Origin: Polynucleobacter sp. CS-Odin-A6
GTDB taxonomy: Bacteria > Pseudomonadota > Gammaproteobacteria > Burkholderiales > Burkholderiaceae
Assembly (NCBI RefSeq): GCF_018882095.1
Contig: NZ_JACVPD010000001.1
Location: forward strand, 620,001-684,000
Direction: 5' to 3'
Length of the DNA stretch: 64,000 nucleotides
This document shows, piece after piece, positions 1 through 8,836 of the stretch; positions within the stretch are counted from its first letter, which is position 1, and each line of letters begins with the position of its first letter. The translations under genes and the position numbers were made by a program. The notes under the pieces are model-generated. The model was given only the letters and a program-made list of their open reading frames with translations, made no database searches and was not told the origin of the DNA.

Positions 1-295
1 AGAGCGTTTCTTCGGTATCGGCAATGAGCTCAAATGGCAGCTCGAGTTTGCTGCGGAAATTATCATGCGATTTAAGGCTATCCCTCGATACACCAACAAT
101 CAAAGTGTTAGCCTTAGTGAAGGCCTCAATATTGTCACGGAATTCACCAGACTCGGCTGTACATCCTGGAGTCATATCTTTAGGGTAAAAGTAAATCACC
201 AGTTTTTTGCCTTTAGCTGACTCAGGCGTAAACATCAATCCTGATGTTGCTGGGACTGCACACTGAGGTATGGGCTTGTTCATTTCTACTGTCAT
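1..295 (-). CDS. bcp: Thioredoxin-dependent peroxiredoxin, Bcp/PrxQ family (3' end cut by window edge)
   Basis: Only the first 98 residues are in the window. They carry the peroxidatic motif PKDMTPGCTAES with Cys at about residue 45, then FRDN and VGVSRDS, which is the standard Bcp/PrxQ layout. The enzyme reduces hydroperoxides in the cytoplasm with thioredoxin. The resolving Cys that many PrxQ proteins have five residues after the peroxidatic Cys is not there (GCTAESGEF), so the protein is probably of a 1-Cys type or uses a Cys outside the window. The ATG at 295 is chosen; a second in-frame ATG lies at 283. It follows arnD on the same strand after about 50 bases. Confidence 0.88.
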   Translation of the reverse strand, partial: MTVEMNKPIPQCAVPATSGLMFTPESAKGKKLVIYFYPKDMTPGCTAESGEFRDNIEAFTKANTLIVGVSRDSLKSHDNFRSKLELPFELIADTEETL

Positions 296-344
296 GACGA
301 TCTCTCTTGTGGAATTTTTTCTAGCTTACTATTTTTTAACGGCA

Positions 345-1262
345 TTACGCTATTTGCAAAATCAGTTCACCGCTGCGGTTGGGGATCTCACCCCAACTAA
401 CAGGCTGTACTGCTATTTTATCGAGTTGCTTGGTGACTGCCCAAGATTGATGAAGCTCGCCCATCGTGACTAAGTCATGACCCTGGTTTAGCCAACCCGC
501 TAGTAATTGCTCAAAAGCAGGGAGCAGTTTTTGACCCTCTAGCTCTGCATGCAGAGTAAACACTTGGTCATTGGGATTACTTTGGGTAATTTTGAGAAGC
601 TGTTTGACTGTGCCAAACTCATCGGCATCATCTACCCCAATCAATTCATCAAAAGTGGGTAAAGTTGTGGGGTATTGCACATGCTTTGCTTTTCCAGAGT
701 GCAGGGCAAAGCGGTAAGGCATCAGATTGGGTTCAGCCCGACCATCGGAGGAATATTGAATGCCCCACTGATCCAGTTGTTCAAAGGCGGCCTCATTCAT
801 TTGCCAACCAGCAGCACCATAGGTTGCTGGTGGATGTCCAAAGACTTCAACAAAACGATCCCAGCTTTTTTGCATTTGTGCTTTAGTCCATTGAGCATCT
901 CGAGTTCGGACTGCATCTTGCCATGCCACATGGTCCCAAGTATGAATACCGGTCTCATGACCAGCCTGATCGATGGCACGCATTTCAGCGGCAGCCTGTT
1001 TGCCAATATCTGGACCAGGTAAGAGGACGCCATAGAGCAGGGTCTTTATACCGTAATGTTCGACAACCGAAGTGCGGCTTACCTTCTTTAGAAAACCTGG
1101 TCGGAATACGCGCTTGAGTGCCCAACCAGTATGGTCTGGACCCATGCTAAACAGAAAAGTAGCCTTGAGGCCGAAGCGCTCAAGGGTGCGCGCTAAATTC
1201 GGCACACCCTCTTTTGTCCCGCGTAGGGTATCAACATCTACCTTGAGTGCAATCTTTGCCAT
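345..1262 (-). CDS. arnD: ArnD-type polysaccharide deacetylase (4-deoxy-4-formamido-L-arabinose-phosphoundecaprenol deformylase)
   Basis: 305 residues with a NodB-type deacetylase fold. The N-terminus has the metal/catalytic aspartates in ALKVDVDTLRGT (Asp9, Asp11), followed by the GVPNLARTLERFGLKATFLF and GPDHTGW stretches typical of ArnD, and the metal-binding histidines in GIHTWDHVAWQ. Known ArnD removes the formyl group from undecaprenyl-phosphate-linked L-Ara4FN at the inner membrane, so that L-Ara4N can be moved to lipid A. It is the last gene of the arn cluster, 12 bases after the ArnA-type dehydrogenase gene, which supports the ArnD call over a generic chitooligosaccharide deacetylase. 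Confidence 0.9.
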   Translation of the reverse strand: MAKIALKVDVDTLRGTKEGVPNLARTLERFGLKATFLFSMGPDHTGWALKRVFRPGFLKKVSRTSVVEHYGIKTLLYGVLLPGPDIGKQAAAEMRAIDQAGHETGIHTWDHVAWQDAVRTRDAQWTKAQMQKSWDRFVEVFGHPPATYGAAGWQMNEAAFEQLDQWGIQYSSDGRAEPNLMPYRFALHSGKAKHVQYPTTLPTFDELIGVDDADEFGTVKQLLKITQSNPNDQVFTLHAELEGQKLLPAFEQLLAGWLNQGHDLVTMGELHQSWAVTKQLDKIAVQPVSWGEIPNRSGELILQIA

Positions 1263-1274
1263 GAAGCTTAATGC

Positions 1275-2321
1275 TTATTCGTGATCAACTAAGTGACGTG
1301 CTTTTTCCACATCCTGACGGTAGGCTTCAAAGATATTCTTTAACGCATCACTCATATTGGTTGTTGGTTTCCAATTCAATTCACTGATCGTATTGTCAAT
1401 AGCAGGAACACGATTTTGAACGTCTTGGTAGCCTTCGCCGTAGTAAGCGCCTGAAGTGGTTTCTACTATCTTCACTTCGTTCGCAGTCTTGGCGTACTCT
1501 GAAATACTGCGTGCGATTTCCAGCATCTGATTGGCGAGCTCCCGCACGGAGTGATTGTTCTTCGGATTGCCGATGTTATAGATCTTTCCATTGGCAATGC
1601 CATCTTTATTGTCAATGATGCGCATGAGGGCATCGATGCCATCATCAATGTAGGTAAAGGCCCGTTTCTGGGCGCCGCCGTCCACGAGGTTGATCGGCTC
1701 TCCACGCACGATATGACCTAGGAACTGGGTTACCACCCGTGAGGACCCTTCCTTTGGTGTGTAAATGCTGTCTAGGCCTGGGCCAATCCAGTTAAACGGA
1801 CGGAAGAGCGTAAAGCGTAAACCTTCCATGCCGTAACCCCAAATCACACGATCCATTAATTGCTTAGAGCAGGCGTAGATCCAACGCGGCTTATTAATCG
1901 GACCATAAACCATGGTCGATTGAGCGGGATCAAACTCCGCATCTTCACACATTCCATAGACTTCGGATGTAGATGGAAATACCAAATGCTTTTTGTATTT
2001 AACAGCAGAGCGCACGATTGGTAAGTTCGCTTCGAAGTCGAGCTCAAATACTTTGAGTGGTTGCTGTACATAAGTTGCTGGTGTAGCAATCGCTACTAAA
2101 GGCAGAATGACATCGCACTTACGGATGTGATACTCAACCCATTCTTTATTAATGGTGATATCACCTTCAAAGAAATGCATGCGAGGATGATTTATTAAAT
2201 CGCCCAAGCGATCATTTTGCATATCCATGCCATAGACATCCCAGTCGGTTGTCTCTAGGATGCGCTTTGAAAGGTGGTGGCCAATAAAGCCGTTTACACC
2301 AAGAATGAGTACTTTTTTCAT
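1275..2321 (-). CDS. arnA: UDP-glucuronic acid C4'' decarboxylating dehydrogenase (separate ArnA C-terminal domain)
   Basis: 348-residue extended SDR: Rossmann motif LGVNGFIGHHL at the start, catalytic Ser/Glu in FPSTSEVYG, the YACSK Tyr/Lys pair, and the ArnA-specific stretch LRFTLFRPFNWIGPG. This matches the C-terminal half of E. coli ArnA, which oxidises UDP-GlcA with NAD and decarboxylates it to UDP-Ara4O. Here it is a stand-alone gene; the formyltransferase half is the separate gene just upstream (2343-3215). A UDP-xylose synthase is the closest alternative, but the arn context decides for the ArnA activity. Confidence 0.88.
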   Translation of the reverse strand: MKKVLILGVNGFIGHHLSKRILETTDWDVYGMDMQNDRLGDLINHPRMHFFEGDITINKEWVEYHIRKCDVILPLVAIATPATYVQQPLKVFELDFEANLPIVRSAVKYKKHLVFPSTSEVYGMCEDAEFDPAQSTMVYGPINKPRWIYACSKQLMDRVIWGYGMEGLRFTLFRPFNWIGPGLDSIYTPKEGSSRVVTQFLGHIVRGEPINLVDGGAQKRAFTYIDDGIDALMRIIDNKDGIANGKIYNIGNPKNNHSVRELANQMLEIARSISEYAKTANEVKIVETTSGAYYGEGYQDVQNRVPAIDNTISELNWKPTTNMSDALKNIFEAYRQDVEKARHLVDHE

Positions 2322-2342
2322 CTTTACTGCCTCGTTTTTAAT

Positions 2343-3215
2343 CTAATGTGTTTTTGCTGGGAACCACTCCAGTATCTCTACTGCTTTTTGGTTGCCACAA
2401 ATGCCGAAGACTCGATTATCAACCACTTGGATGCCGGGTAGCTGAAGATCTAATTGGGCTGGAAATGGCGCCTCTAAATTGGTGCGGGCCACGGTCATAC
2501 GCTGGCCTTGCCAGTCTGTAAAAGCGCCGGGATAAGGGGGTGCTACGGCCCTGACAAGGTCGTGAACTTGTTTGGCAGTCTGTTGCCACAGGATTTCCCC
2601 ATCTGCAGGTTTACGACCCCCAAAATAACTGCCTTGAGCTAATCGGTTGGGCTTTCTGGGAATATGCCCCTGAATCAACTCCGGAAGTACCTGATTCATC
2701 ACGGTAACTGCTGCCTGACTTACTTTGCCAAAAACCTCCGTAGCAGTTTCATTGGGCTCTATGGAAACCGCCGACTGCCCCACGATATCTCCGGCATCCG
2801 GCTTGGCCTCCATGATGTGCAAGGTAGCACCAGTTTCAGTTTCACCATGCAGAATGGCCCAATTGACTGGTGCGCGGCCGCGATACTTTGGGAGAAGTGA
2901 ACCGTGCATATTGAGCGCAGCAATTTTGGCGCAGGCTAAGAGCCCTACTGGAATCATGTGACGGTAATAGAAGGAGAAAACATAATCCGGCGCCAGTTTC
3001 TGAATCTGTGGAATGAGACCCATTAGCTGATTCGCATTGGGCGTGATGTACGGAATCTGGTGATCTTCACATAGCTCAGAAACGCTCCCGAACCAGACAT
3101 TCTCATTGGGATCATCTTGATGCGTCACGACCAAATCAATTTTGATATCTGCATGAAGTAATGCTTTGAGGCAGTTGACGCCTACATCGTGATATGCAAA
3201 GACGACTGCGTGCAA
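2343..3215 (-). CDS. arnA: Formyltransferase (separate ArnA N-terminal domain)
   Basis: 290 residues with the formyl-transferase fold: catalytic Asn/His in ALNMHGSLLPKYRGRAP, Asp in PDAGDIVGQ, and a C-terminal FMT-like domain. In E. coli the same activity is the first ~300 residues of bifunctional ArnA; it formylates UDP-L-Ara4N with N10-formyl-tetrahydrofolate. The protein begins at a TTG codon that directly follows the arnC stop codon, so translation is probably coupled. It is followed after 21 bases by the dehydrogenase half. Methionyl-tRNA formyltransferase is the family alternative but the neighbours argue against it. Confidence 0.87.
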   Translation of the reverse strand: MHAVVFAYHDVGVNCLKALLHADIKIDLVVTHQDDPNENVWFGSVSELCEDHQIPYITPNANQLMGLIPQIQKLAPDYVFSFYYRHMIPVGLLACAKIAALNMHGSLLPKYRGRAPVNWAILHGETETGATLHIMEAKPDAGDIVGQSAVSIEPNETATEVFGKVSQAAVTVMNQVLPELIQGHIPRKPNRLAQGSYFGGRKPADGEILWQQTAKQVHDLVRAVAPPYPGAFTDWQGQRMTVARTNLEAPFPAQLDLQLPGIQVVDNRVFGICGNQKAVEILEWFPAKTH

Positions 3216-4187
3216 TTATTTTTTCTCTAAAACAGTTTGCACCACATAGCGTGGACGTTCTCTGACTTGTTGGTAGATGCGACCGATATATTCACCAAGT
3301 AAGCCGAGACCAAAGAGCATGACGCCAATTAAGAAAAAGGTGAGGGCGAAGAGAGTGAAAACACCTTCAACTTCAGCGCCTAATAAAAAGCGGCGGATCA
3401 GGAGATAGATAAACAAACTACCAGCTGCCATTGCTAAGAGCATTCCCAGGATGGAGAAGATCTGCAAAGGCATGACTGAGAAGCCTGTCACTAAATCAAA
3501 GTTTAGGCGAATCAGTTGATAAAGGCTGTATTTCGATTCACCCGCAAACCGTTCTTCATGCTTAACGGTGATTTCAGTCGGGTTAGCTGCAAAGGTGTAA
3601 GCCAGGGCTGGAATAAAGGTATTGCTTTCATCGCACTGCCCCACGAGATCAACAATGCGACGGCTATAGCCACGCAACATGCATCCTTGATCAGTCATTG
3701 TGATGCGCGTAATTTTTTGGCGTAACTGATTCATAGCGCGGGAAGCGAATTTTCTAAAGATACTATCGCGACGATGCGCGCGAATGGTACCAACATAGTC
3801 GTGACCTTTGAGTAATTCATTGGCAAGAGCATCAATTTCTTCCGGAGGATTTTGTAAGTCAGCATCCAAGGTGATGATGTATTCACCACGAGAGTACTCA
3901 AAGCCAGCCATGATGGCCATGTGCTGACCAAAGTTACTGTGAAATAACACGGCACGGGTTACATCAGGACGCAAATCCACTTGTTTCGCCAAGATGCCAG
4001 CGGAGCGATCTTTGCTGCCGTCATTGACGAACACGACTTCATAGGTGATGGTACGTTTACTAGCCATCGCATCCAGCGCTGGATAGAGGCGATCGAAAAG
4101 GGCTTGGAGACCGTCTTCCTCGTTATAAACGGGGATGACAATACTTAGTGTGGGATTGCAGGTCTGGTCAGCTAAATTTGCAGTCAT
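3216..4187 (-). CDS. arnC: Undecaprenyl-phosphate 4-deoxy-4-formamido-L-arabinose transferase ArnC
   Basis: 323-residue GT2 glycosyltransferase. The start has VIPVYNEEDGL, the metal site DAD appears in IITLDADLQNPP, and two hydrophobic helices near residues 235-300 end the protein, the usual ArnC/DPM1 layout. ArnC moves L-Ara4FN from UDP to undecaprenyl phosphate on the inner face of the membrane. The gene abuts the formyltransferase gene and lies 31 bases after arnB. GtrB-like bactoprenol glucosyltransferases look similar; the arn neighbours give the specific name. Confidence 0.88.
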   Translation of the reverse strand: MTANLADQTCNPTLSIVIPVYNEEDGLQALFDRLYPALDAMASKRTITYEVVFVNDGSKDRSAGILAKQVDLRPDVTRAVLFHSNFGQHMAIMAGFEYSRGEYIITLDADLQNPPEEIDALANELLKGHDYVGTIRAHRRDSIFRKFASRAMNQLRQKITRITMTDQGCMLRGYSRRIVDLVGQCDESNTFIPALAYTFAANPTEITVKHEERFAGESKYSLYQLIRLNFDLVTGFSVMPLQIFSILGMLLAMAAGSLFIYLLIRRFLLGAEVEGVFTLFALTFFLIGVMLFGLGLLGEYIGRIYQQVRERPRYVVQTVLEKK

Positions 4188-4218
4188 ACTGCAATTTTGC
4201 CTGATTCTGCCCCCAAGA

Positions 4219-5400
4219 CTAATTTTTACGATGTTTCTTCAGAATTCCTACTAAAGACCGAGCGATGCGGGCAATATCCTCATCCGCCATCCCTGGAAAA
4301 AGGGGGAGGGTAAGGATCGAGCGACCTATCCGCTCCGCAATCGGGGTAGCCCCTGTTTTATAGCCTCGCTTTTGGTACAGCGTAAATCCAGTAATAGCGG
4401 GGTAATGAACACCTGTGCCAATACCTAAATCCTTGAGCTCCGTCATCACTTGCGCGCGATCCGCATTCAGTTGCTCAAGCGGCAAAACAACTTGGAACAT
4501 ATGCCAATTGCTATCAGTGAAATTTTCTACTGGAAGTTCTAAATGGAGGCTATCTAACCCAGCAGATTTCATCTCAGTGCGAATGACATCAAAGTATTGT
4601 CTGGCCAAAGATTTTCTACGAGCCTGAAATTCGGGGAGTTGTTTGAGTTGATGTAAGCCAATCACTGCATTGACATCGGTAAGGTTATCTTTTCCACCAA
4701 GCACATCCACATCCATGCCATCCATACCTTGGCGCGTCACTCCTTGTAAACGCAACTTCTCTGCGAGCTTCGCTTCATCAGGATTGTTGAGCACAAGACA
4801 GCCACCCTCAACAGTCGATAAATTTTTATTAGCCTGAAAACTAAAGCTGACTAAGTCACCAATGCTGCCAATCTTTTGACCCTTCCATTGCGAGCCAAAT
4901 GCTTGAGCGGCATCTTCAATCACGCGGAGCTTGTATTGCTTAGCTAGGGCATAGAGTTGATCCATATCGACTGGTAGGCCAGCAAGATAGACCGGCATGA
5001 TGGCGCTGGTTTTAGGGGTAATGGCCGCAGCTACTTTATTGAGATCGATATTGCGTGTGATGGGATCAATGTCTACAAAGACTGGTGTTGCACCTACACT
5101 CAGAATGACATTTGAAGTGGCCACCCAAGAAATTGGAGTGGTGATGATTTCATCGCCAGGCCCGATGCCAGCGACCTGCAAAGCAATCTTCATCGTTGCA
5201 GTGCCATTGGCAAAGCAGCGCACAGGACGGCCGCCAAAATAGGCACTCAATGCAGCCTCAAACTCCGCTAACTTAGGGCCTGAAGTAACCCAACCAGAAC
5301 GCAAGACCTCAGCAACGGCATCAATCGTTTCTTGATTGAAGTGGGGGCGCGTAAATGGAATGAAGGGAATCAATGGGAGCGTGATTTCGTTGGTCGACAT
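4219..5400 (-). CDS. arnB: UDP-4-amino-4-deoxy-L-arabinose--oxoglutarate aminotransferase ArnB
   Basis: 393-residue DegT/DnrJ/EryC1 sugar aminotransferase. Visible are IPFTRPHF at the start, GSGWVTSGPKLAEFE (as RSGWVTSGP), VIEDAAQAFGSQWKG, and the PLP lysine in FQANKNLSTVEGG near residue 190. ArnB transaminates UDP-Ara4O with glutamate to UDP-L-Ara4N in the cytoplasm. It lies between arnT and arnC with short spacers (16 and 31 bases), consistent with one leftward transcript. Confidence 0.9.
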   Translation of the reverse strand: MSTNEITLPLIPFIPFTRPHFNQETIDAVAEVLRSGWVTSGPKLAEFEAALSAYFGGRPVRCFANGTATMKIALQVAGIGPGDEIITTPISWVATSNVILSVGATPVFVDIDPITRNIDLNKVAAAITPKTSAIMPVYLAGLPVDMDQLYALAKQYKLRVIEDAAQAFGSQWKGQKIGSIGDLVSFSFQANKNLSTVEGGCLVLNNPDEAKLAEKLRLQGVTRQGMDGMDVDVLGGKDNLTDVNAVIGLHQLKQLPEFQARRKSLARQYFDVIRTEMKSAGLDSLHLELPVENFTDSNWHMFQVVLPLEQLNADRAQVMTELKDLGIGTGVHYPAITGFTLYQKRGYKTGATPIAERIGRSILTLPLFPGMADEDIARIARSLVGILKKHRKN

Positions 5401-5416
5401 AGTTGATCCTAAGATC

Positions 5417-7111
5417 TTATTGTGGGGAAGTACTAGCAGATTCAGGGTGCTTCACAATGACGCGTCTTGAATCACGCCCCACTTCTTGCATTGGTACATT
5501 GAGTTTTTGTAGTTCAATATATTGCTCTGGAACCATTAGCGCGTATGCCGTTTGGTCTTCTTTCCAGCGCTCAATAAATGCACCTAAGGTAGGCAGCCAT
5601 AACTCAGGCTCTTGCTTGACACCAAACTCGAGTTCATCGGGAAACTCCACCATCGTCATGGTTCTGCCTAGATAGAAAGGCACTGTGTGGTCTAAGATCC
5701 GAACAGAATAAAAGTTTACCTTTTCAGGAATGCCTGCCTTGACTTGCTCTACTAGGTCGATACCAGAAACTGCCCGCCCTAGAGTCTGATGGCCCGTTCC
5801 TGCAATGAGTGCGCAGAGAAAAAAACCACTCGCAAAACTGGTAATGCTGGACAAGCCATTCCGTTTACTTTGGATGAGTGCCAAGAGGCTAAATGACATT
5901 AATGCAATGAGTGCTGCAATGACCCAATAAGTGTAATGTGCATACGATTCAATTTCATCGGGTCGGGCTTGTTTGCCAACCTCACCCAAAAAGAAAAATC
6001 CAATGCCCCCTAAGATTGCAAAGAAGAGGGTTTGCAATTGCCATGGCAATGCGAGTGCATTACTAAATCCGAGATTACGATCTAAGCGATGGCCGACGAT
6101 CATGGCTAAAGCTGGGAAGATCGGGATGATGTAGCCCGGCAACTTTGATTGAGAGATACTAAAGAATCCCAGGATCACGGCAAACCAACAGGTGAGTAAC
6201 CAGCCGCTAGAGAACTCGCGATTACGCTCTTGCCAACTTTGCCAAATTGCCCCGGGGACTTGCGCGATCCAGGGTAAGAAGCCTGCCAGCAGTAGCGGTA
6301 GGAAGTAATAGATCGGTCCTGTTCTACTGTGGGCCTTCTGAGTAAAGCGCTGCAAGTGCTCATGAATAAAAAAGAACTCCAGAAATTCTGGATTGCGTTG
6401 CGCAACTAAAACAAACCAAGGGGCAGTAATTGCCAGGAACAAAATGCTGCCACTAATAATGTGAAGACGCTGCCAAATTTTCCAATCCCAGGCAGTGATG
6501 GAATACACAACAAACACCATGCCAGGTATAGCCACCCCAATAACGCCCTTGGACATCGAAGCTAGGGCCATGAAAGCCCAGCAGGCCCACATCCAATATC
6601 GACCATGCGTGTTGTTGCGTGAAGTCTGTGCTAATAACAGACTACAGAGCGCCGCAACTAGAAACGCTGAAAGCCCCATATCCAATGAGTTCACATGGCC
6701 GCTGATGACCCACATGGGGCTGGATGCTAAGGCAATCGCTGCCAGCCAACCGGCTCTGGCGCTATAGATGCGCGCTCCAGTGAAGCCAATAAAAATAATC
6801 GTCAAAAATCCCGTGAGTGCAGTCCACAACCGTGCTTGCCAATCGCCAATGCCAAACAAATGGAAGGTGGCAGCAGTAGCCCAGATTTGTAGCGGAGGCT
6901 TTTCAAAATATTTGTAGCCGTTATAGCGAGGGGTAACCCAATCTCCGGTAACTAACATCTCACGGGCAATTTCAGCATATCGACCTTCATCCGATGGAAT
7001 GAGGTGACGGTAGTTCAGAGTACCAAACCAGAGCGCTGCGTATACCAGTACCAATATCAAAATAGAGACTGGGTTGAGTGCGCTTGATTGCCGAACTTGA
7101 CTAAATTGCAT
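5417..7111 (-). CDS. arnT: ArnT-type lipid A 4-amino-4-deoxy-L-arabinose transferase (GT83, PMT family)
   Basis: 564-residue inner-membrane protein with many hydrophobic helices. The first periplasmic loop carries IPSDEGRYAEIARE (Asp41, Glu42) and YFEKPPLQIW, the catalytic loop features of the ArnT/PMT family. ArnT transfers L-Ara4N from undecaprenyl phosphate to lipid A phosphates on the outer face of the inner membrane, which lowers binding of cationic peptides such as polymyxin. The gene comes first among the arn genes here, unlike the enterobacterial order where arnT follows arnD. Its start shares base 7111 with the end of the upstream Mth938-like gene, so the two are translationally close. 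Confidence 0.88.
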   Translation of the reverse strand: MQFSQVRQSSALNPVSILILVLVYAALWFGTLNYRHLIPSDEGRYAEIAREMLVTGDWVTPRYNGYKYFEKPPLQIWATAATFHLFGIGDWQARLWTALTGFLTIIFIGFTGARIYSARAGWLAAIALASSPMWVISGHVNSLDMGLSAFLVAALCSLLLAQTSRNNTHGRYWMWACWAFMALASMSKGVIGVAIPGMVFVVYSITAWDWKIWQRLHIISGSILFLAITAPWFVLVAQRNPEFLEFFFIHEHLQRFTQKAHSRTGPIYYFLPLLLAGFLPWIAQVPGAIWQSWQERNREFSSGWLLTCWFAVILGFFSISQSKLPGYIIPIFPALAMIVGHRLDRNLGFSNALALPWQLQTLFFAILGGIGFFFLGEVGKQARPDEIESYAHYTYWVIAALIALMSFSLLALIQSKRNGLSSITSFASGFFLCALIAGTGHQTLGRAVSGIDLVEQVKAGIPEKVNFYSVRILDHTVPFYLGRTMTMVEFPDELEFGVKQEPELWLPTLGAFIERWKEDQTAYALMVPEQYIELQKLNVPMQEVGRDSRRVIVKHPESASTSPQ

Positions 7112-7488
7112 TAGAGAGCTTCCACGATCAAGGCTAGTAAGACTTGGCGACCTTCGCCAACCAGAATGTTGTAAGTACGGCAGGCTGCTTGTGAATCCAT
7201 TACCTCAAAGCCAATTTTGGCTTCAATCAGGGTTTTTAGTAGCTCAGGTTTAGGGAAGCGCTGGCGCGTGCCGGTTCCGATCAGGATTAATTCAGGCTTG
7301 AGGGCGGCCATTTGACTGAAATCTCCGACACTCAGTTCGTCAAAGGATTTCACGGCCCACTCGAGGATTTCACCATCGGAGCTCAATAAAACCGCGTGAC
7401 TATAGGGAGTTCGATTGATCTCTACGTAGCCATCACCGTAACCGGTGATCGTATTGGCTCCGGAATGGGGGTCAGATTGAAGCTTCAC
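7111..7488 (-). CDS. Mth938-like domain protein (DUF498/Xcc1710 type)
   Basis: 125 residues from a GTG start. The pattern GYGDGYVEINRTPYSHAVLL, LILIGTGTRQRFP and a C-terminal TYNILVGEGRQVLLALI is typical of the small Mth938/NDUFAF3-like family. The biochemical role of the bacterial members is not established. It heads the leftward arn transcript and overlaps the arnT start by one base, but members of the family occur in many contexts, so a role in lipid A modification is not implied. Confidence 0.8.
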   Translation of the reverse strand: MKLQSDPHSGANTITGYGDGYVEINRTPYSHAVLLSSDGEILEWAVKSFDELSVGDFSQMAALKPELILIGTGTRQRFPKPELLKTLIEAKIGFEVMDSQAACRTYNILVGEGRQVLLALIVEAL

Positions 7489-7567
7489 ATGGACTCTCTG
7501 TCATAATTATGAGGATTATAGCCAGCTGTTTTTTCCTAGATTTCAAGAACTTACCCTTTAATTTATT

Positions 7568-8836
7568 GTGAAACCCATCCTAAAGTCCGAAAAACTGAAG
7601 CACGTCTGTTATGACATTCGTGGCCCCGTACTGGAGCTTGCCCAGCGTATGGAGGAAGAAGGCCACAAAATCATCAAACTGAACATCGGTAATGTCGGTG
7701 TTTTTGGCTTTGATCCTCCTGAAGAGATTCAGCTCGACATGATCCGTAACTTGGGTAATGCCTCAGCGTACTCCGATTCCAAAGGGATTTTCGCGGCTCG
7801 TAAGGCAATCATGCAGTATTGCCAGGAAAAAGGCATTCAAGGCGTTACTTTGGATGACATTTATACCGGCAATGGCGTATCCGAGTTAATTGTCCTGGCG
7901 ATGAACGCCTTGCTCAATAACGGCGATGAAGTGTTGGTGCCGGCTCCTGATTACCCACTTTGGACAGCTGCAGTCAGTTTATCTGGCGGTACTCCAGTGC
8001 ATTATCTTTGTGACGAGTCCAAAGAGTGGGCGCCTGATTTAGCCGATTTACGCAAAAAGATTACCCCTCGCACTAAGGCGATTGTCGTAATTAATCCCAA
8101 CAATCCAACCGGGGCGATTTATTCAAAAGAAGTATTGACGGAGTTAACTGTCATTGCGCGTGAGCATGACTTGATTCTGTTTGCTGATGAGATTTACGAC
8201 AAAATGCTGTATGACCAAGAGAAACATATTTCCTTGGCCTCTTTATCCACTGATGTAGTGACGATCACCTTTAATGGCCTTTCTAAAAACTATCGTTCTT
8301 GCGGCTACCGTGCAGGCTGGATGGTCGTTTCAGGCGATACAGAGATGATTCGAGATTACGTCGAAGGCCTGAACATGCTGTCCTCGATGCGCCTGTGTGC
8401 CAACGTGCCGGGTCAGTACGCCATTCAGACCGCTTTGGGCGGTTATCAAAGCATTAATGACTTGGTGGCTGAGGGCGGTCGCTTAGCAAAACAACGTGAC
8501 CTCGCTTGGAAATTAATTACAGCGATTCCTGGAGTGACCTGCGTTAAACCAAAATCTGCTTTGTACCTCTTTCCAAAGCTCGATGCCGAGATGTACCCGA
8601 TCGAAGATGATCAGCAATTTGTAGCGGATCTTTTAAAGGAAGAAAAGGTTCTACTAGTCCAAGGTTCCGGTTTTAATTGGACCAAGCCTGATCACTTCCG
8701 TGTCGTGTTCTTACCTCATGAAGATGTGCTCACAGAGGCGATTGGTCGTCTTGCGCGTTTTTTAGAGCGTTATCGTCAAAAACACAGTCGTAAGGTAACT
8801 CATTCGACTAATTCAACAGCAACAAAGGCATCATGA
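7568..8836 (+). CDS. PLP-dependent aminotransferase, AlaA-like (class I/II)
   Basis: 422 residues from a GTG start without a clear Shine-Dalgarno sequence. Fold-type I aminotransferase motifs: INPNNPTGAIY, LFADEIYDKMLYD, and the PLP lysine in GLSKNYRSCGYRAGWM near residue 240. The N-terminus (KLKHVCYDIRGPVLELAQRM) resembles AlaA, the glutamate-pyruvate aminotransferase. It overlaps hom by the four bases ATGA and so is co-translated with the threonine-branch genes; a role in supplying alanine/glutamate balance or homoserine-pathway nitrogen is inference. Other class I aminotransferase specificities cannot be excluded. Confidence 0.82.
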   Translation: MKPILKSEKLKHVCYDIRGPVLELAQRMEEEGHKIIKLNIGNVGVFGFDPPEEIQLDMIRNLGNASAYSDSKGIFAARKAIMQYCQEKGIQGVTLDDIYTGNGVSELIVLAMNALLNNGDEVLVPAPDYPLWTAAVSLSGGTPVHYLCDESKEWAPDLADLRKKITPRTKAIVVINPNNPTGAIYSKEVLTELTVIAREHDLILFADEIYDKMLYDQEKHISLASLSTDVVTITFNGLSKNYRSCGYRAGWMVVSGDTEMIRDYVEGLNMLSSMRLCANVPGQYAIQTALGGYQSINDLVAEGGRLAKQRDLAWKLITAIPGVTCVKPKSALYLFPKLDAEMYPIEDDQQFVADLLKEEKVLLVQGSGFNWTKPDHFRVVFLPHEDVLTEAIGRLARFLERYRQKHSRKVTHSTNSTATKAS

